Part shown: positions 47,026 through 57,025 of the stretch, piece after piece
Layout of the letters: the number at the start of each line of letters is the position of its first letter
Position numbering within the stretch: the stretch's first letter is position 1
Assembly: GCA_963746885.1 (NCBI GenBank)
Contig: CAVVDM010000016.1
Location: forward strand, 1-64,000
Length of the DNA: 64,000 nucleotides
DNA from: DATARH01 sp963746885
GTDB taxonomy: Bacteria; Pseudomonadota; Alphaproteobacteria; ATCC43930; CGMCC-115725
Direction of reading: 5' to 3'
The notes under the pieces: model-generated
The model's input: only the letters and a program-made list of their open reading frames with translations
Database searches by the model: none
Told to the model about the DNA's origin: nothing
Translations under genes and position numbers: made by a program

Positions 47026-48042
47026 TCAGGCCGATTGGGCGATTGGCTCGCGCGACATCGCCGCCTCGTTTGCCGCGGCCGCGTCGTCGTAAAGATGGCA
47101 AGAGACGACCCGGTCGCCGATCTCCCGCAGGATCGGCACCTCGCTGGCGCAGCGCGCCATCGCCTGCGGGCAGCGCGGATGAAAGCGGCAGCCCGAAGGC
47201 GGGTTGAGCGGGCTCGGCACCTCGCCGGGCAGGATGATTTCCTCGCGCCGCTCGTCGGGATGGCTCGGCAAGGCCGCCGAGAACAAGGCCTCGGTGTAGG
47301 GATGCTGCGGCGTGCGGGCCAGCGCGCGGGCCTCGCCGGCTTCGACGATCCGGCCGAGATACATGACCGCGATCTTGTGGCTCATATGCGCGACGGCGGC
47401 CAGGTCATGTGCGATGAACAGATAGGACAGGCCGAGCTGCTCCTGCAGATCGCGCAGGAGGTTGAGGATCTGTGCGCGGATCGACACGTCGAGCGCGGAT
47501 ACCGGCTCGTCGAGCACGATCAGCTTGGGCGACAGCGCGAGCGCCCGGGCAATCGCGATGCGCTGCCGCTGCCCGCCGGAGAATTCGTGCGGGAACAGAT
47601 CCGCGGCATGAGCCGGCAGCCCGACCAGTTCGAGCAATTGGCCGACCCGCTCGCTCACCTGGGCGGCGGTGACCACCTCGTTGGTGGTCAGCGGCTCGGC
47701 AATGATCGCGCTGATGCGCATGCGCGGGTTGAGCGAGGCATAGGGATCCTGAAACACCGCCTGGACCGATTTGCGGTACTCACGGCGGCCGGCCTTGTCG
47801 AGCTCCAGGAGATCGCGCCCGTCGAAGCGCATCGTGCCGCCGGTCGGCTGTTCAAGCCCGAGCACGAGCTTTGCCGTCGTCGTCTTGCCGCAGCCCGACT
47901 CGCCGACGATCCCCAGCGTCTCGCCGCGGTCGATCGAGAACGAGATGCCGTCGACCGCGCGCACCACGCCGCGATCGCCGCCGAAGAAACCGCGGCGGGT
48001 CTGAAAATGCTTGGTGAGCCCCGTGGCTTCGATCACAAACAT
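47026..48042 (-). CDS. Oligopeptide/dipeptide ABC transporter ATP-binding protein (OppF/DppF-like)
   Basis: A 338-aa ATPase: Walker A GESGCGKTT, Q-loop FQDPYASLNPRM, signature FSGGQRQRIAIARALAL, Walker B LIVLDEPVSALD, and the oligopeptide C-terminal domain with SGCRFHPRCPQAMARC, a Cys cluster that in some members binds an iron-sulfur cluster. The ATG shares one base with the preceding stop (TGATG). Last gene of the transporter set. Confidence 0.92.
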   Translation of the reverse strand: MFVIEATGLTKHFQTRRGFFGGDRGVVRAVDGISFSIDRGETLGIVGESGCGKTTTAKLVLGLEQPTGGTMRFDGRDLLELDKAGRREYRKSVQAVFQDPYASLNPRMRISAIIAEPLTTNEVVTAAQVSERVGQLLELVGLPAHAADLFPHEFSGGQRQRIAIARALALSPKLIVLDEPVSALDVSIRAQILNLLRDLQEQLGLSYLFIAHDLAAVAHMSHKIAVMYLGRIVEAGEARALARTPQHPYTEALFSAALPSHPDERREEIILPGEVPSPLNPPSGCRFHPRCPQAMARCASEVPILREIGDRVVSCHLYDDAAAANEAAMSREPIAQSA

Positions 48043-49063
48043 CACAATGCTCCGCTCGCCACCCGCAACTCGCCGGGCGTGGCAACCGGCTCGGCGAGCC
48101 AGCAGCGCGCCACCCGTCCCTCCTCGGGGATGACCGATGGCGGCGCCGCCTCGCGACAGCGCGGCATGGCCTGCACGCAACGCGGCGCAAACGAGCAGCC
48201 CGGCGGCAGCGACGCCAGGTTCGGCGGCTGTCCGTCGATCGCCGTCAGGCGCTGGTCGGGATCGCCCATGCGCGGGATCGAGTTGAGCAGTGCTTTCGGT
48301 ATAGGGGTGAACGGGATTGTTGAATACCCGCGACACCGGCCCCGCTTCGACGACGCGTCCGGCGTACATAACCGCGAGCTGATCGCACATCTTGGCGACG
48401 ATGCCGAGATTGTGGGTGATGAAGATCAGGGCGAGGCCGTGCGCCCGCTGCAGGTCGCGCAGCAGGTTCAGATATTGCGCCTGGATCGTCAAATCGAGGC
48501 TGGTGGTCGGCTCGTCGGCGATCAAGCAGGCGTGGCTCGCAGGAAATGCCGATGGCGCCGACGATGCGCTGGCGCATGCCGCCCGACATCTCGTGCGGGT
48601 ATTGCGTGACCCGCGTCTCGGGCGACGGGATGCGCACCGCCTTCAATAGTTCGCGCGCCCGGGCCCACGCCTTGCCGCGGCGCGCGCCTTCGTGCACCAT
48701 GATCGTCTCGGCCACTTGGTTGCCGATCGTGAACAGCGGGTTCAGCGACGCCATCGGGTCCTGCAGCACCATCGCGATCCGCTTGCCGCGCACCTCGCGC
48801 ATCTCGGCGTCGGATTTCTGAACGAGGTCCTCGCCCTCGAACATCATCCGGCCGCTGACGATGCGCGCCGCCGGCGGCAGCACCCGCAGGATCGTCAGCG
48901 CCAGCGTGCTTTTGCCGGAGCCGAACTCGCCGACGATGCCGAGGGTCTCGCCGGCATAGACGCGAAGCGACACCTCGTCGACCGCGCGCACGACGCGCGT
49001 CCCCTGCGACGACACGTAATGGGTCGAGAGGTTGTCGAGCTCTAGAAGTGGGGCGGTGGTCAT
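48042..49063 (-). CDS. Oligopeptide/dipeptide ABC transporter ATP-binding protein (OppD/DppD-like), two frameshifts
   Basis: From ATG 49063: LRVYAGETLGIVGEFGSGKSTLAL (Walker A), VLQDPMASLNPLF, MSGGMRQRIVGAIGISCEP, then after a break LLIADEPTTSLDLTIQAQ (Walker B), FITHNLGIVAKMCD, and after a second break the C-terminal PPGCSFAPRCVQAMPRC. Breaks at about 48534 (extra T: CTTG for CTG) and about 48291 (extra G). Removal of one base at each gives a full 339-aa family protein. Walker A Glu-Phe-Gly (GEFGSGKST) replaces the usual GESGSGKST. Confidence 0.9.
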
Positions 49064-49963
49064 TCAAAGCTGCCGCAACTGAGGATCAAGCTTGACCCGG
49101 AGCCAATCGCCGAGAAGGTTGGCCGACAGCACCATCAGCATGATGCAGGAGCCGGGAAAGACGGTCAGCCACCAATAGCCGACCATCAGCCCTTGCTTGC
49201 CGTCGGCCAGCATCAGCCCCCAGGCCGGCTGCGGCGGCGGCACGCCGACCCCGAGGAACGACAGCGACGCCTCGGCCACGATCACGACGCCGAGCATCAG
49301 CGTGCCGAGCACGATCGCTGAGTTGACGACGTTGGGCAGGATGTGGCGGTGCATGATCGTCCATTTCGAGCAGCCGGCGACGATCGCCAGCCGGACGAAT
49401 TCGCGCTCCTTCAACGACAGCACCTCGCCGCGGATGATGCGCGCATAGCGCGTCCAATAGACGGCACCGAGGATGATGACGATGTTCCACATGCTGGGGC
49501 CGACGATCGCTGCCAGGAAGATCGCGAAGGTCAGCGCCGGCAGCGCGAGCCAGGTGTCGGTGATCCGCATGACGACCTGGTCGACCCAGCCGCCGAGATA
49601 GCCGGAGAGAATGCCCAGGATGGTGCCGATCGCGCCGGCGAACAGCACCGCGGTGAACCCGACCACCATCGAGATCCGTGCGCCGAAGATCAGCCGCGAC
49701 AGCACGTCGCGCCCAAGCTGGTCGGTGCCGAGCAGGTATTCGGTGCTGCCGCCGGCCAGCCAGAACGGCGGCTTGAAGCGTGCCGAGAGGATGCCGACCT
49801 CGGGATTGTGCGGCGCCAGCAGGTTGGCGAAGATCGCGAGGAAGGTGATCACCGCGAGGATGAATAGCGGGATCACCGGGTAGTCGCCGATCCGGATTTT
49901 GCGGATTACCGCCAGGCGCGGCGAGCGCGACGGAAGCCGGATGACGTCTGCGGGGATGCTCAT
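49064..49963 (-). CDS. ABC transporter permease (OppC/DppC-like)
   Basis: A 299-aa inner-membrane permease: N-terminal OppC TM (VIPLFILAVITFLAIFANLLAP), GTDQLGRDVLSRLIFGARIS, and the EAA loop ARIIRGEVLSLKEREFVRLAIVAGCSKW followed by LPNVVNSAIVLGTLMLG. Six TM segments in the usual places. Its stop directly abuts the OppD start (TGAATG). Confidence 0.93.
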   Translation of the reverse strand: MSIPADVIRLPSRSPRLAVIRKIRIGDYPVIPLFILAVITFLAIFANLLAPHNPEVGILSARFKPPFWLAGGSTEYLLGTDQLGRDVLSRLIFGARISMVVGFTAVLFAGAIGTILGILSGYLGGWVDQVVMRITDTWLALPALTFAIFLAAIVGPSMWNIVIILGAVYWTRYARIIRGEVLSLKEREFVRLAIVAGCSKWTIMHRHILPNVVNSAIVLGTLMLGVVIVAEASLSFLGVGVPPPQPAWGLMLADGKQGLMVGYWWLTVFPGSCIMLMVLSANLLGDWLRVKLDPQLRQL

Positions 49964-49967
49964 GGCG

Positions 49968-50937
49968 TCAGCTCTCCAGTCGGATGCGCGGATCGATCAG
50001 GGCGTAGAAGATGTCGACCAACAGATTGACAACCACGATCATGATGCCGCCCATGATCACGACGCCCTGAACCACCGGGAAATCGCGGAAGGCGATGCCT
50101 TCGTAAAGCAGCCGGCCGATTCCCGGCCAGGCGAAAACGGTCTCGACGACGACCGCGACGTTGATCATCAGGACGAGGTTGATGCCGGCGAGGGTCAATA
50201 CCGGGATCAATGCGTTCTTGAAGGCGTGCTTGGCGATCACCAGCATCTGCGGCAGGCCCTTGATGCGGGCCAGCTTGATGTATTCCGACCCAAGCACCTC
50301 AAGCATCGAGGAGCGGGTGAGCCGCATATGTGCCGCGGCGAAATACCAGCCGAGCGCGAAGGCCGGCATAATTATGTGGGTTGGTTCGCTGGAGCCGCAG
50401 ATGGAAGTAAACGGCACGCATAACTGCCAGCCGCTGCCAGCACCCGAGGACGGCAGCCATCCGAGATAGACCGAAAAGAGCAAGATCATCAGCAGGCCGA
50501 CCCAGAAGGACGGCATCGACAGGCCGAGCAGCGTGAACAGCTTGCCGAACTGTCCCAGAAGTGTCCGACGTGAACCGATGCGAGAATGCCCGCCGGGATG
50601 CCGATCAGCCAGCGAGAACAGCATCGCCACTGACGCGAGGATGCAGAGAGTTCCCCAGGCGGGAGATGTAAAGCCCCATCACCGGCACCTGGTAATAAAA
50701 CGACTGGCCGAGGTCGCCGTGAAACAACGCCACCATGAATAGCCAGTATTGCACCCAGATCGGCCGGTCGAGACCGAACTGGTGGTGAATGGCGGCGATA
50801 TCGCCCGGACTGGCCCCCGGCTCGACCAGCAGCGCCGCCGGGTCCCCCGTGACGCGGACGAAAAAGAAGATCGTCAGCGACAACAGGAACAGCGACACCA
50901 TTGCATAGCCAAAACGCTTGGCGATATAGCGCTTCAT
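49968..50937 (-). CDS. ABC transporter permease (OppB/DppB-like), frameshifted
   Basis: From ATG 50937: MKRYIAKRFGYAMVSLFLLSLTIFFFVRVTGDPAA, HHQFGLDRPIWVQYW and FHGDLGQSFYYQVPVM; after the breaks GLSMPSFWVGLLMILLFSVYLGWLP, ARIKGLPQMLVIAKHAFKNALIPVLTLAG (EAA loop) and VVETVFAWPGIGRLLYEGI. The frame changes at least twice between about 50550 and 50640 (an in-between frame reads WLIGIPAGILASVHVG, the expected sequence). Full length would be about 320 aa. Gap of 4 bp to OppC. Confidence 0.88.
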
Positions 50938-50991
50938 GACAACCTCGACACCTGCTCGTGCCTTTCTCGATGCATCGGCGACGCGGTGGCG

Positions 50992-52587
50992 TCACGCACC
51001 CTTGATCGTGATGTCCTCGAAGGGCGCCGTATAGGCGAACCCTGGGATCGTTCCGAACGAGGAATGGCCGACCCGGGGCCCGGTGCCGCTGAGGAAAGCC
51101 AGCTGCCAGATCGGGGCGTAGATCGCCTTCTCGTAGGTGAGCTGCTGCATCTTATCGATGATCACGGCGCGCTTTTTCGGGTCGGTCTCGTCTGCCTGCT
51201 TCGGGTTGAGCTCGTCGATGTCGGGATAGCTGCCGTAGCAGAAGGCGCCGCCCTTGACGACGAACGAGGTGAGCCGCGTCGCCGCGTTGCCGAAAGCGGC
51301 GCTCGCCCCCTGGATGATGCCGCGCGAGTACCGCTTGTTCGAGTAGCCTGCGAAAAAGCCGGCCCGCTCGATCGGCTGCAGCTTCACGGTGATCCCGATT
51401 GCGGCAAGGTTGTTGATCGACACCTCGGCCATATTTGCGTAGGAGCTGTCGCAGTGCATCAGGCCGGCGTCGAAGCCGCCGGCATGGCCGGCTTCGGCCA
51501 TCAGCTTCTTGGCCTTCTCCGGATCGTAGACCGCGGCGGGCGGCTGCCAGTAATCCTGGAATGTGTAGGGCACGATGCTGTTCGTGATTTTGCAGTAGCC
51601 GAGGAACAGCGCCTTGCTCATTCCTTCGCGGTCGATCGCCAGATTGGCGGCCTGTCGCACGCGCAAATCATGCCATGGCGATTTCGGGTCCCACTGCTCA
51701 GGGAAATAGAGCCAGTTCGGGCCCTGCAGGACGACCGGCTCGAGCTTGAGGCCCGGCGTCTTCTGCAGGTCCTGCGCCAGTTCGCCGCGGATCGAGTAGG
51801 CGATATCGACCTCGCCGCGCTTCAATGCGGCAAGCCGGGTCGACTCGTCGGGGATCACTTTCATCACGATATGCTGGACGGCAGGCTTCTTGCGCCAATA
51901 GCCGTCGAACGCCTCGAGCACCAGCTCGACCCCTGGCGTGAACGAGACGAACTTGTAGGGTCCTGCGCCGATCGGATGCTGCTTGAAGCCCTCGTCGCCG
52001 ACCTTCTCGACATATTTCTTCGGCACGATCCAGCCGGCGCCGCTGGCGCTCGAGTAGAAGGTCAGGAAATCGGGCCACGCCTCCTTCATCTTGAAGCGGA
52101 CATGCCGCGCATCGACCGCTTCGATCGAGGCCACTCGGCTTTTCATCACCGCGTGGGCCGCGCCGCGATAGCGCTCGAAGGAAAACTTGACGTCCTCGGC
52201 GGTTACCGGCTCGCCGTCGTGGAACTTGACGCCTTCGCGGATGACGAAATCGTGGGTGAGGTTGTCTTTGGAGGTCGACCACGACTCGGCGAGGCACGGC
52301 GCCTGCAACTTGCCCGGCATCGGCTTGACCATCGCGTCGTGGATTGCGTAGAGGACCATGTACGGCGTGATGAGCCCGAGCGTATCGGCCGGGTCAAACC
52401 AGGTCGGGGCCAGAGATACATGCACGGCCCAGGTCAGCTTGCTCGGCGAGCCGGCAGCGAGCGCCATGCCCGGAGCGGTGCCCGCCATCAAGCCGAGCGC
52501 ACTCGCGGCCAGCAGATCGCGCCGCGTCATGCCCGACCGATCACCCGCCGGATTGATTTTCTTGCCGTCGTACGCTGCCGAACTCAT
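50992..52587 (-). CDS. Peptide-type ABC transporter substrate-binding protein (family 5), paralogue 1
   Basis: A 531-aa periplasmic binding protein with a Tat signal: MTRRDLLAASALGLMAGTAPGMALAA. Mature part starts LTWAVHVSLAPTWFDPADT; SBP_bac_5 cues are LAESWSTSKDNLTHDFVIREGVKFHDGEPVTAEDVKFSFERY, HPIGAGPYKFVSF, YWRKKPAV and VIPDESTRLAALKRGEVDIAY. Ligand unknown; family 5 includes dipeptides, nickel, opines and glutathione. Adjacent to the permease oppB. About 70-75% alike by eye to the two upstream paralogues. Confidence 0.93.
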   Translation of the reverse strand: MSSAAYDGKKINPAGDRSGMTRRDLLAASALGLMAGTAPGMALAAGSPSKLTWAVHVSLAPTWFDPADTLGLITPYMVLYAIHDAMVKPMPGKLQAPCLAESWSTSKDNLTHDFVIREGVKFHDGEPVTAEDVKFSFERYRGAAHAVMKSRVASIEAVDARHVRFKMKEAWPDFLTFYSSASGAGWIVPKKYVEKVGDEGFKQHPIGAGPYKFVSFTPGVELVLEAFDGYWRKKPAVQHIVMKVIPDESTRLAALKRGEVDIAYSIRGELAQDLQKTPGLKLEPVVLQGPNWLYFPEQWDPKSPWHDLRVRQAANLAIDREGMSKALFLGYCKITNSIVPYTFQDYWQPPAAVYDPEKAKKLMAEAGHAGGFDAGLMHCDSSYANMAEVSINNLAAIGITVKLQPIERAGFFAGYSNKRYSRGIIQGASAAFGNAATRLTSFVVKGGAFCYGSYPDIDELNPKQADETDPKKRAVIIDKMQQLTYEKAIYAPIWQLAFLSGTGPRVGHSSFGTIPGFAYTAPFEDITIKGA

Positions 52588-52736
52588 GACGCCTCCATCC
52601 CATTCTCTGTTGTTGCGGTATCCCTTTGTCGCAGGGCTGACAGCAAATGTAGACCAGCCCCGCGACGCTGTCTTGGCAATTCTTTGGGGGCGTTCCTCTG
52701 CCGCAGGATCGCCCCGGCGCCCCAGACCGAGTTCGC

Positions 52737-54371
52737 CTAGGCGCCCTTCATCGTGATGTCCTCGAAGGGCGCCGTGTAGGCGAAGCCCGGGATCAACCCG
52801 AACGCCGACTGCTCGACCCGCGGACCGACGCCGTTGAGAAAGGCGAGCTGCCAGATCGGCGCATAGATCGCCTTTTCGTAGACAAGCCGCTGCATTTTCT
52901 CGAGGACCGCGCCGCGCTTCTTCTTGTCGAGTTCGTCAGCCTGCAGCGGATAGAGCGCGTCGATATCGGGATAGCTGCCATAGCAGTAGGCGCCCCCCTT
53001 GACGACGAACGAGGCCAACCGGGTCGCGGCGTTGCCGAAAGCCCCGCTCGCGCCGCGCAATGTCCCGTGCGTGAATTGCTTGCCCGAGTAGCCCGCCAGA
53101 AACCCGGCACGCTCGATCGGCTCCAGCCTGCTCCGGATGCCTACCGCCTGGAAATTGTTAACCGCTACGTTGCCGACGTTGGCGTATGAGGAGTCGCAGT
53201 ACAACGGGCCGGAATCGAAGCCGTTCGGAAAGCCGGCTTCGGCCAGGAGCTTCCTCGCCTGGGCCGGGTCGTAGACCGCCTTGGGCGGTTGCCAATAATA
53301 CTCGAACGTGTAGGGAACGATGCTGTTGGTAGTCTTGCACGCGCCGAGGAACAGCGCCTCGCTCATCCCGTCGCGATCGATCGCCAGATTGGCGGCCCGC
53401 CGCACGCGTAGATCGTGCCACGGTGATTTCGGGTCCCATTGATCGGGGAAGTAGATCCAGGTCGGATCCTGCACCACGACGGCTTTCAGCGTGAGGCCCG
53501 GCGTGCGCTTCAGGTCCTGCGCCAGTTCGCCGCGGATCGAATAGGCAATGTCGACCTCGCCGCGCTTCAACGCCGCGAGCCGGGTCGACTCGTCCGGGAT
53601 CACTTTCATCACGATCCGCTTGACCGCCGGGGTCTTGCGCCAATAGCCCTCGAACGCTTCAAGCACCAGTTCGACGCCCGGATTGAACGAGACGAATTTA
53701 TAGGGGCCGGCACCGATCGGGTGTTGCAGGAAGCCCCCGTCGCCGACCTTCTCGACATACTTCTTCGGCACGATCCAGCCGGCGCCGCTGGCTGTGGCGT
53801 AGAAGGTCAGGAAATCGGGCCACGGCTTCTTCATCGTGAAGCGAACGTGCCGTGCATCGAGCGCTTCGATCTTCGCCACCCGCTCTTGCATCAGCGCATG
53901 CGCCGCGCCGTGGTAGCGCTCGAACGAGAATTTGACGTCCTCCGCCGTCACCGGCTCGCCGTTGTGGAACTTGACGCCCTGGCGGACGACAAACTCGTAG
54001 GTGAGGTTGTCCTCCGATGTCGACCACGACTCGGCCAGGCTCGGCGAGTAGAGGTTGGTGGGCATCGGCTTCACCATCGCGTCGTGCAGCGCGTAGAGCA
54101 GCATGAACGGGCTGATGTTTCCGAGCGTATGGGACGGATCCAGCCAGGTCGGCGGCACCGACACATGGAGAGCCCAGGTCAATTGCCCGTGCGGCGCGGC
54201 GGCGCGGGCAATGCCCGGCGCCCCGGCGACAAGCCCGACGGCCGTTGCGGCAAGCAGGTCGCGCCGCGTCAACGCCGAACGGTCGCCCACTGCGCGGTGA
54301 TCTTGCGAAAAAAGCTGATGATGCCTTGGTGACTTCATGACCCCTCCGTCCCGTTCGGCCCTTTGCAGCAC
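52737..54371 (-). CDS. Peptide-type ABC transporter substrate-binding protein (family 5), paralogue 2
   Basis: A 544-aa paralogue from ATG 54371, or 533 aa from ATG 54338. Tat signal LTRRDLLAATAVGLVAGAPGIARAA; mature LTWALHVSVPPTWLDPSHT; same family blocks as paralogue 1. Differences cluster in residues that in this fold line the cleft (for example FYATASGAGW for FYSSASGAGW, and SGPLYCDSSYANVGNVAVNNFQAVG for AGLMHCDSSYANMAEVSINNLAAIG), so ligand preference may differ. All three paralogues are co-directional with the permease and ATPase genes. Confidence 0.93.
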   Translation of the reverse strand: MLQRAERDGGVMKSPRHHQLFSQDHRAVGDRSALTRRDLLAATAVGLVAGAPGIARAAAPHGQLTWALHVSVPPTWLDPSHTLGNISPFMLLYALHDAMVKPMPTNLYSPSLAESWSTSEDNLTYEFVVRQGVKFHNGEPVTAEDVKFSFERYHGAAHALMQERVAKIEALDARHVRFTMKKPWPDFLTFYATASGAGWIVPKKYVEKVGDGGFLQHPIGAGPYKFVSFNPGVELVLEAFEGYWRKTPAVKRIVMKVIPDESTRLAALKRGEVDIAYSIRGELAQDLKRTPGLTLKAVVVQDPTWIYFPDQWDPKSPWHDLRVRRAANLAIDRDGMSEALFLGACKTTNSIVPYTFEYYWQPPKAVYDPAQARKLLAEAGFPNGFDSGPLYCDSSYANVGNVAVNNFQAVGIRSRLEPIERAGFLAGYSGKQFTHGTLRGASGAFGNAATRLASFVVKGGAYCYGSYPDIDALYPLQADELDKKKRGAVLEKMQRLVYEKAIYAPIWQLAFLNGVGPRVEQSAFGLIPGFAYTAPFEDITMKGA

Positions 54372-54488
54372 GGCCTTGCCCCAACTGTAGACCAGGCCTG
54401 CCGCGAATGTCTCGGCTAATCGGGCAAGAAAGGGGACTGCGAGCCAAACCCGGCGCGGCCGGCTCGTTCCCGATGCTCTCGGAGGCGT

Positions 54489-54514
54489 CGCCGCCGGCCC
54501 TGAGGCCGGCGGCG
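54489..54514 (-). repeat. 11-bp perfect GC hairpin after the third binding-protein gene
   Basis: CGCCGCCGGCC, loop CTGA, GGCCGGCGGCG, located 11 bp past the stop of the binding-protein gene at 54525. There is no T-tract on the transcribed strand, so it looks like an mRNA-stabilising or partial-termination structure as found behind binding-protein genes in transport operons, letting the first gene be expressed above the rest. Confidence 0.55.
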
Positions 54515-54524
54515 TCGGCGGCTG

Positions 54525-56114
54525 TTATGCGTGTTTCATCGTGATGTCCTCGAAGGGGGCCGTGTAGGCGAAGCCGGGGATCAGGCTGAAGCCCGATTGA
54601 CCCACGCGCGGTCCGACCGCGTTGATGAACGCGAGCTGGAAGATCGGCGCGTAGACCGCCTTCTCGTAAGTGAGCTGCTGCATCTTATCGAGGATCGCCG
54701 CGCGCTTTTTCGGGTCGAGCTCGGCGGCCTGCTTCGGGTACAGCGCGTCGATGTCGGGATAGCTGCCGTAAACCCACGCGCCGTCCTTGACGACGAACGA
54801 GGCCAGCCGGGTCGCGGCATTGCCGAAGGCGCCGCTGCCGCCCTGGATGATGCCGCGCTTGTATTCCTTGCCGGAGTAGCCGGCGAAGAAGCCCGCTCGC
54901 TCGACCGGCTGCAGTCTGGCCCGGATGCCGATCGACTGGAGGTTGTTGATCGCCACCTCGCCGACATTGGCGTACGAGCTGTCGACGTAATAAAGCCCGG
55001 CATCGAAGCCGTCGGGATGGCCGGCTGCCGCCATCAGCTTTTTAGCCTTGGCCGGGTCGTAGACCGCAGCGGGCGGCTTCCAGTAATACTCGAAATTGTA
55101 GGGGATGATGCTGTCGGTGATCTTGCAGAAGCCGAGGAACAGCGCCTTGTTCATGCCCTCGTGGTCGAGCGCAAGGTTGGCGGCTTGGCGCACGCGGAGG
55201 TCGTGCCACGGCGATTTCGCGTCGTACTGCTCGGGGAAGTAGAGCCAGAACGGAGCCTGGACGATCACCGGCTTCAAGGTGAGCCCCGGGGTGCGCTGCA
55301 CCTCCTCGGCGAGTTCGCCGCGGATCGAATAGGCGATGTCGACTTCGCCGCGTTTCAGGGCGGCAAGGCGGGTCGATTCGTCGGGGATCACCTTCATCAC
55401 GATCCGCTTGACCGCGGGCTTCTTGCGCCAATACCCGTCGAACGCCTCGAGGTCCAAGACCACCCCCGGATCGAACGAGACGAACTTGTACGGGCCGGCG
55501 CCGATCGGGTGCTGCTTGAAGCCCTCGTCGCCGACCTTCTCGACATACTTTTTCGGGACGATCCAGCCGGCGCCGCTGGCGCTCGAATAGAAGGTCAGGA
55601 AATCGGGCCACGGCTTTTTCAGCGTAAAGCGGACATGCCGCGCATCCGGCGTCTCGATCGAGGCAACCCGTGCCTTCATCAGCGTATGGGCGGCGCCGCG
55701 GTAGCGCTCGAACGAGAATTTGACGTCCTCGGCCGTCACCGGCTCGCCGTTGTGGAACTTGACGCCCTGGCGGATGACGAACTCGTAGGTGAGAGCGTCC
55801 TCCGAGGTCGTCCACGACTCGGCAAGCGAGGGGGCGTGCGGGTTGCCCGGCATCGGCTTCACCATCGCGTCGTGCAAGGCGTACAGCACCATGAACGGGC
55901 TGATGACCCCGAGCGTGTCGGCCGGATCGAACCAGGTCGGCGGGATCGAGACGTGGATCGCCCAGGTCAGCTGGTCCTGCGACGCCGCGGCTTGGGCGAA
56001 ATGCGGCATGCTTGCGGCGGCAACGCCGAGCGCGGTGCCGGCTAGAACATTGCGGCGCGTGATGGGCGCACCGCGGCGCGCGGGCGCTCCCGCCTCCCAG
56101 AGGGGTAAAGCCAT
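54525..56114 (-). CDS. Peptide-type ABC transporter substrate-binding protein (family 5), paralogue 3
   Basis: A 529-aa paralogue. Tat signal ITRRNVLAGTALGVAAASMPHFAQAA after an 18-residue lead; mature LTWAIHVSIPPTWFDPADT; HPIGAGPYKFVSF, VIPDESTRLAALKRGEVDIAY, and AGFFAGYSGKEYKRGIIQGGSGAFGNAATRLASFVVKDGA. First gene of the leftward transporter set, so the promoter should lie in the 52 bp before it or within the convergent upstream gene region. Followed by a strong hairpin. Confidence 0.93.
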   Translation of the reverse strand: MALPLWEAGAPARRGAPITRRNVLAGTALGVAAASMPHFAQAAASQDQLTWAIHVSIPPTWFDPADTLGVISPFMVLYALHDAMVKPMPGNPHAPSLAESWTTSEDALTYEFVIRQGVKFHNGEPVTAEDVKFSFERYRGAAHTLMKARVASIETPDARHVRFTLKKPWPDFLTFYSSASGAGWIVPKKYVEKVGDEGFKQHPIGAGPYKFVSFDPGVVLDLEAFDGYWRKKPAVKRIVMKVIPDESTRLAALKRGEVDIAYSIRGELAEEVQRTPGLTLKPVIVQAPFWLYFPEQYDAKSPWHDLRVRQAANLALDHEGMNKALFLGFCKITDSIIPYNFEYYWKPPAAVYDPAKAKKLMAAAGHPDGFDAGLYYVDSSYANVGEVAINNLQSIGIRARLQPVERAGFFAGYSGKEYKRGIIQGGSGAFGNAATRLASFVVKDGAWVYGSYPDIDALYPKQAAELDPKKRAAILDKMQQLTYEKAVYAPIFQLAFINAVGPRVGQSGFSLIPGFAYTAPFEDITMKHA

Positions 56115-56166
56115 ATCCTGCTCCTTCTGGCTCCTTTAGTGGAGCCTTGCGTTAATCGTAGGTCAG

Positions 56167-56925
56167 CTATGCACGGGAGTCCACCGGCAATTTTGCGATG
56201 CCTGTCACCGCGCCGTGCGGTGCCGGCGTGTAGACGAGCCGGCGGCGCGCCGCCCGCGCCGCGGTGGGCTTCGCATAGATCTGCTTGGTCGCCTCGACGA
56301 GGAGAACCCCGGCAAAGGTCGGGAACCAGCGTCGGCCGATCCGCTCCCAGGCGGGCGCCGAGCGCAGCATCATCCGGTGCCTGGACGGCGGGATGAACAA
56401 CGCCGCTTCGGAACGGACCGGAGTGAACTGCTCGTCACGCAGCAATTGCGACAGCTGCGACATCGTGTAGGGGCGCCCCGAGCCGAATGGGGTGCGGTCG
56501 AGCCGGGCCCAGATGCCGCGCCGGTTGGGGGCGACGATCAGGACGCGCCCGCCGCCGGCCAGCACCCGCCAGATCTCCTTGAGCATCGCCCGAACTTCTT
56601 CGCTGGTCTCCAGCGCATGGACCAGCAACACCCGGTCGATCGAGTAGTCGGCGAACGGCAGCTCGCCCTCGTCGGCCAGCGCCACGACGTTGGCCGCATC
56701 GGGCGGCCAGTGCAGCACGCCCAATGACGCCGGCATCACCGCGATGGTGCGCTCGCTGCCCGGCGCCAGTGCCGACAGGAACGGGGTCGCATAGCCGAGA
56801 CCCAGGAGCCGCATGCCGGGGAGGTCGGGCCACGCCCGCTGGATCGCCCGGCGAATCATCCGGCGCGCGACCTGCCCCAGCGCGCTGCGATAGAAATCCC
56901 TGAGGTCGACGACATCGGACGCCAT
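56167..56925 (-). CDS. Class I SAM-dependent methyltransferase
   Basis: A 252-aa methyltransferase-fold protein: MRLLGLGYATPFLSAL stands at the SAM motif I position but lacks the GxGxG glycine pattern; LPFADYSIDRVLLVHALETSEEVRAMLKEIWRVLAGGGRVLIVAPNRRGIWAR are motifs II and III. Such relatives beside lactoylglutathione or glyoxalase genes are common in alphaproteobacteria; substrate unknown and activity uncertain given the loose motif I. Terminates 52 bp before the transporter start region on the same strand. Confidence 0.85.
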   Translation of the reverse strand: MASDVVDLRDFYRSALGQVARRMIRRAIQRAWPDLPGMRLLGLGYATPFLSALAPGSERTIAVMPASLGVLHWPPDAANVVALADEGELPFADYSIDRVLLVHALETSEEVRAMLKEIWRVLAGGGRVLIVAPNRRGIWARLDRTPFGSGRPYTMSQLSQLLRDEQFTPVRSEAALFIPPSRHRMMLRSAPAWERIGRRWFPTFAGVLLVEATKQIYAKPTAARAARRRLVYTPAPHGAVTGIAKLPVDSRA

Positions 56926-57025
56926 CGCCGCAGCTTAGCAACACCGGCAAAGCGTTGTCATTGCGGGGAGCGCGGCAAGGCCGCACTCTGAGCGGCGAAC
57001 GGTTCGACCCGAAGGAGGACGCGAC

